Below are positions 62,945 to 64,000 of a DNA stretch of 64,000 bases, piece by piece. A program made the position numbers and the translations under genes. A model generated the notes under the pieces. The model made no database searches, was not told the origin of the DNA, and worked only from the letters and a program-made list of their open reading frames with translations. The stretch's first letter is position 1; each line of letters starts with the position of its first letter. This stretch comes from Breviolum minutum Mf 1.05b.01 (lineage: Eukaryota > Sar > Dinophyceae > Suessiales > Symbiodiniaceae), in NCBI GenBank assembly GCA_000507305.1, contig DF239876.1, forward strand, positions 1 to 64,000, read 5' to 3'.

Positions 62945-63163
62945 GCATTCAGCCATGTGTTGGCTGACGTGGTCGCATATCAAACAAACCCCAGGTTCTT
63001 TCATACATTCTGTGATGAAGATGGTATGATGGTTCTGAAACGCTGGGCGCGCAAGAGTGATGGAAAAAACCGAGAAATGACAGTGAACCGTTTGAATCGT
63101 ATGAAATTCAAAACACTTAAATGGCGCCTTCCTGAAGCGATGAAGAAACTCAAAAGATCATAA
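62945..63163 (+). CDS. P4 last exon, NPRFFHTFCDEDGMM
   Basis: The acceptor ACCAAG|GCATTC: AFSHVLADVVAYQTNPRFFH, TFCDEDGMMVLKRWARKSDG, ending AMKKLKRS and TAA at 63161-63163. NPRxxxTFxDED is the family's C-terminal acidic motif and a candidate third metal ligand. Confidence 0.92.
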   Translation, partial: AFSHVLADVVAYQTNPRFFHTFCDEDGMMVLKRWARKSDGKNREMTVNRLNRMKFKTLKWRLPEAMKKLKRS

Positions 63164-63194
63164 AAAGTGAAAAAGGTGCGTGCTGAAAAATGAC

Positions 63195-63295
63195 AAACGT
63201 GAAACATAGTCTTTGCTCGTTAAACATAGTCTTACGGGAAAGACTGAGGTAAACTTAGCCTTTGATCAACGACCAAGTTTTTCATAGTCTTTGGA
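63195..63295. repeat. Right flank repeat of the P1-P4 block
   Basis: GTGAAACATAGTCTTT, a second AAACATAGTCTT copy, a GTCTTACGGGAAAGAC hairpin and TCAACGACCAAGTTT lie within 140 bp of the P4 stop. The first and last are shared with 47780-47850, in swapped order. Confidence 0.7.
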
Positions 63296-63433
63296 ATTCT
63301 TGGGTATATATATATTAATAATATGCATGTGCGTACTTGGTAAACCTTCGGCCTTAGGTTGCTTGCCAAAAAACACATAATATTGAATAATATACGCTGC
63401 TGCAAATGTCCTAAGAAGATCACTTTAGTGACT

Positions 63434-63520
63434 ATGGTGGATCAAATGGAAATTGTCACTAAACTCAAAAAGGGCCAGAAAGTCCTTAGGGATGCCCAAA
63501 ATTATCCAAGATCTACACAG
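63434..63520 (+). CDS. P5 start exon, unidentified gene
   Basis: ATG at 63434, six bases after CACTTTAG: MVDQMEIVTKLKKGQKVLRD, AQNYPRSTQ, donor ACACAG|GTATAT, phase 0. Likely first exon of a new gene running off the window. Confidence 0.65.
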
Positions 63521-63765
63521 GTATATTGTTTCCTGCTACCACCCCTTCGCAATCCTTCTGACCCTCCCGCCTGCTGTACCTGACATGCACTTCCCATCAC
63601 GGTGACTTTAGAGGAGCTGGGTCTCAAATTAAACCCACTTCCACAATCTCAACTAATATAAATCTGTACATCAATTATATTTACTGTGGGTAATCTACAT
63701 AATCATACAAAAACAAATCACGCTCGTGGAACCTGCATGCTGAACTGTGTAATGGATGATGTGAG

Positions 63766-63814
63766 GAATATCAAGTACACCCCTTCAAGATTTAAAGTGA
63801 AACTTGAAAATGAT
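63766..63814 (+). CDS. P5 exon
   Basis: The acceptor TGTGAG|GAATAT and donor AATGAT|GTTTTT flank NIKYTPSRFKVKLEND. Confidence 0.5.
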
Positions 63815-63845
63815 GTTTTTCCCATAACCATTTCCTTTCCTTTAG

Positions 63846-63939
63846 GGGTACATGTCAGGTTCGAAACTGGTTGGCTGACATCTCATTTCAAGCTTGGCGA
63901 TCAAGCTTGATGAAGAGCCTGAACGAGTTGAACATCTAA
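63846..63939 (+). CDS. P5 exon, possibly terminal
   Basis: After CCTTTAG: GTCQVRNWLADISFQAWRSS, LMKSLNELNI then TAA. It may be an exon read to a stop in intron or the C-terminus of a small protein. Confidence 0.5.
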
Positions 63940-64000
63940 CAGGGTTGCTCAGAAACTCTTGAACATGAACATGTGTTTTACACATATTTGGGTAAGCCAA

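Overview
This window looks like nuclear DNA of a dinoflagellate, most plausibly a Symbiodiniaceae-type alga. It holds many small exons separated by introns. Exon ends show AG|G acceptors and a mixture of GT, GC and GA donors, a recognised dinoflagellate trait. Same-strand genes sit in blocks. Several protein families here are ones I recognise (from memory) as abundant in dinoflagellate gene models. There is a block of 94-bp repeats of a type I associate with these genomes, many foldback elements in introns, and no bacterial operon signals, rRNA or tRNA that I could find.

Layout. 1-0.5 kb is almost pure AT simple sequence. 0.8-1.34 kb carries the probable 3' end of a plus-strand gene. 2.0-3.1 kb is a 94-bp tandem array followed by a (TAAC)n array. 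About 3.4-12.2 kb holds minus-strand exons of one or more proteins I could not identify. 14.4-34.4 kb, minus strand, is an almost complete adenylosuccinate synthetase (AMPSase, purine synthesis) gene spread over 20 kb. It has at least 22 exons, some of only 14-30 nt, and its introns are loaded with hairpin or MITE-like elements. 34.4-47.5 kb, minus strand, contains exons of other genes, including a DUF2358 (NTF2-like) protein at 38.6-39.5 kb. Transcription direction switches between about 47.5 and 47.9 kb.

47.9-63.2 kb, plus strand, is a compact block of four genes with short introns: P1 (acidic, coiled-coil and AT-hook), P2 (methyltransferase-like, with FSGHGS, GPPCSS and LEQP motifs), P3 (coiled-coil with the same 66-bp repeat as P1; complete but carrying one frameshift), and P4 (large GLYGDEAA family with candidate acidic DDE-type residues and a CxxC pair). 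All belong, as far as I can tell, to undescribed dinoflagellate-expanded families. Related sequence words flank the block at 47.78 and 63.2 kb, so it could be a large mobile element or a domesticated cassette. A fifth plus-strand gene starts at 63.43 kb and runs off the end.

Exon coordinates are from reading splice signals and reading-frame phase by eye. Where phases agree across a junction I say so. Where they do not, boundaries are approximate.
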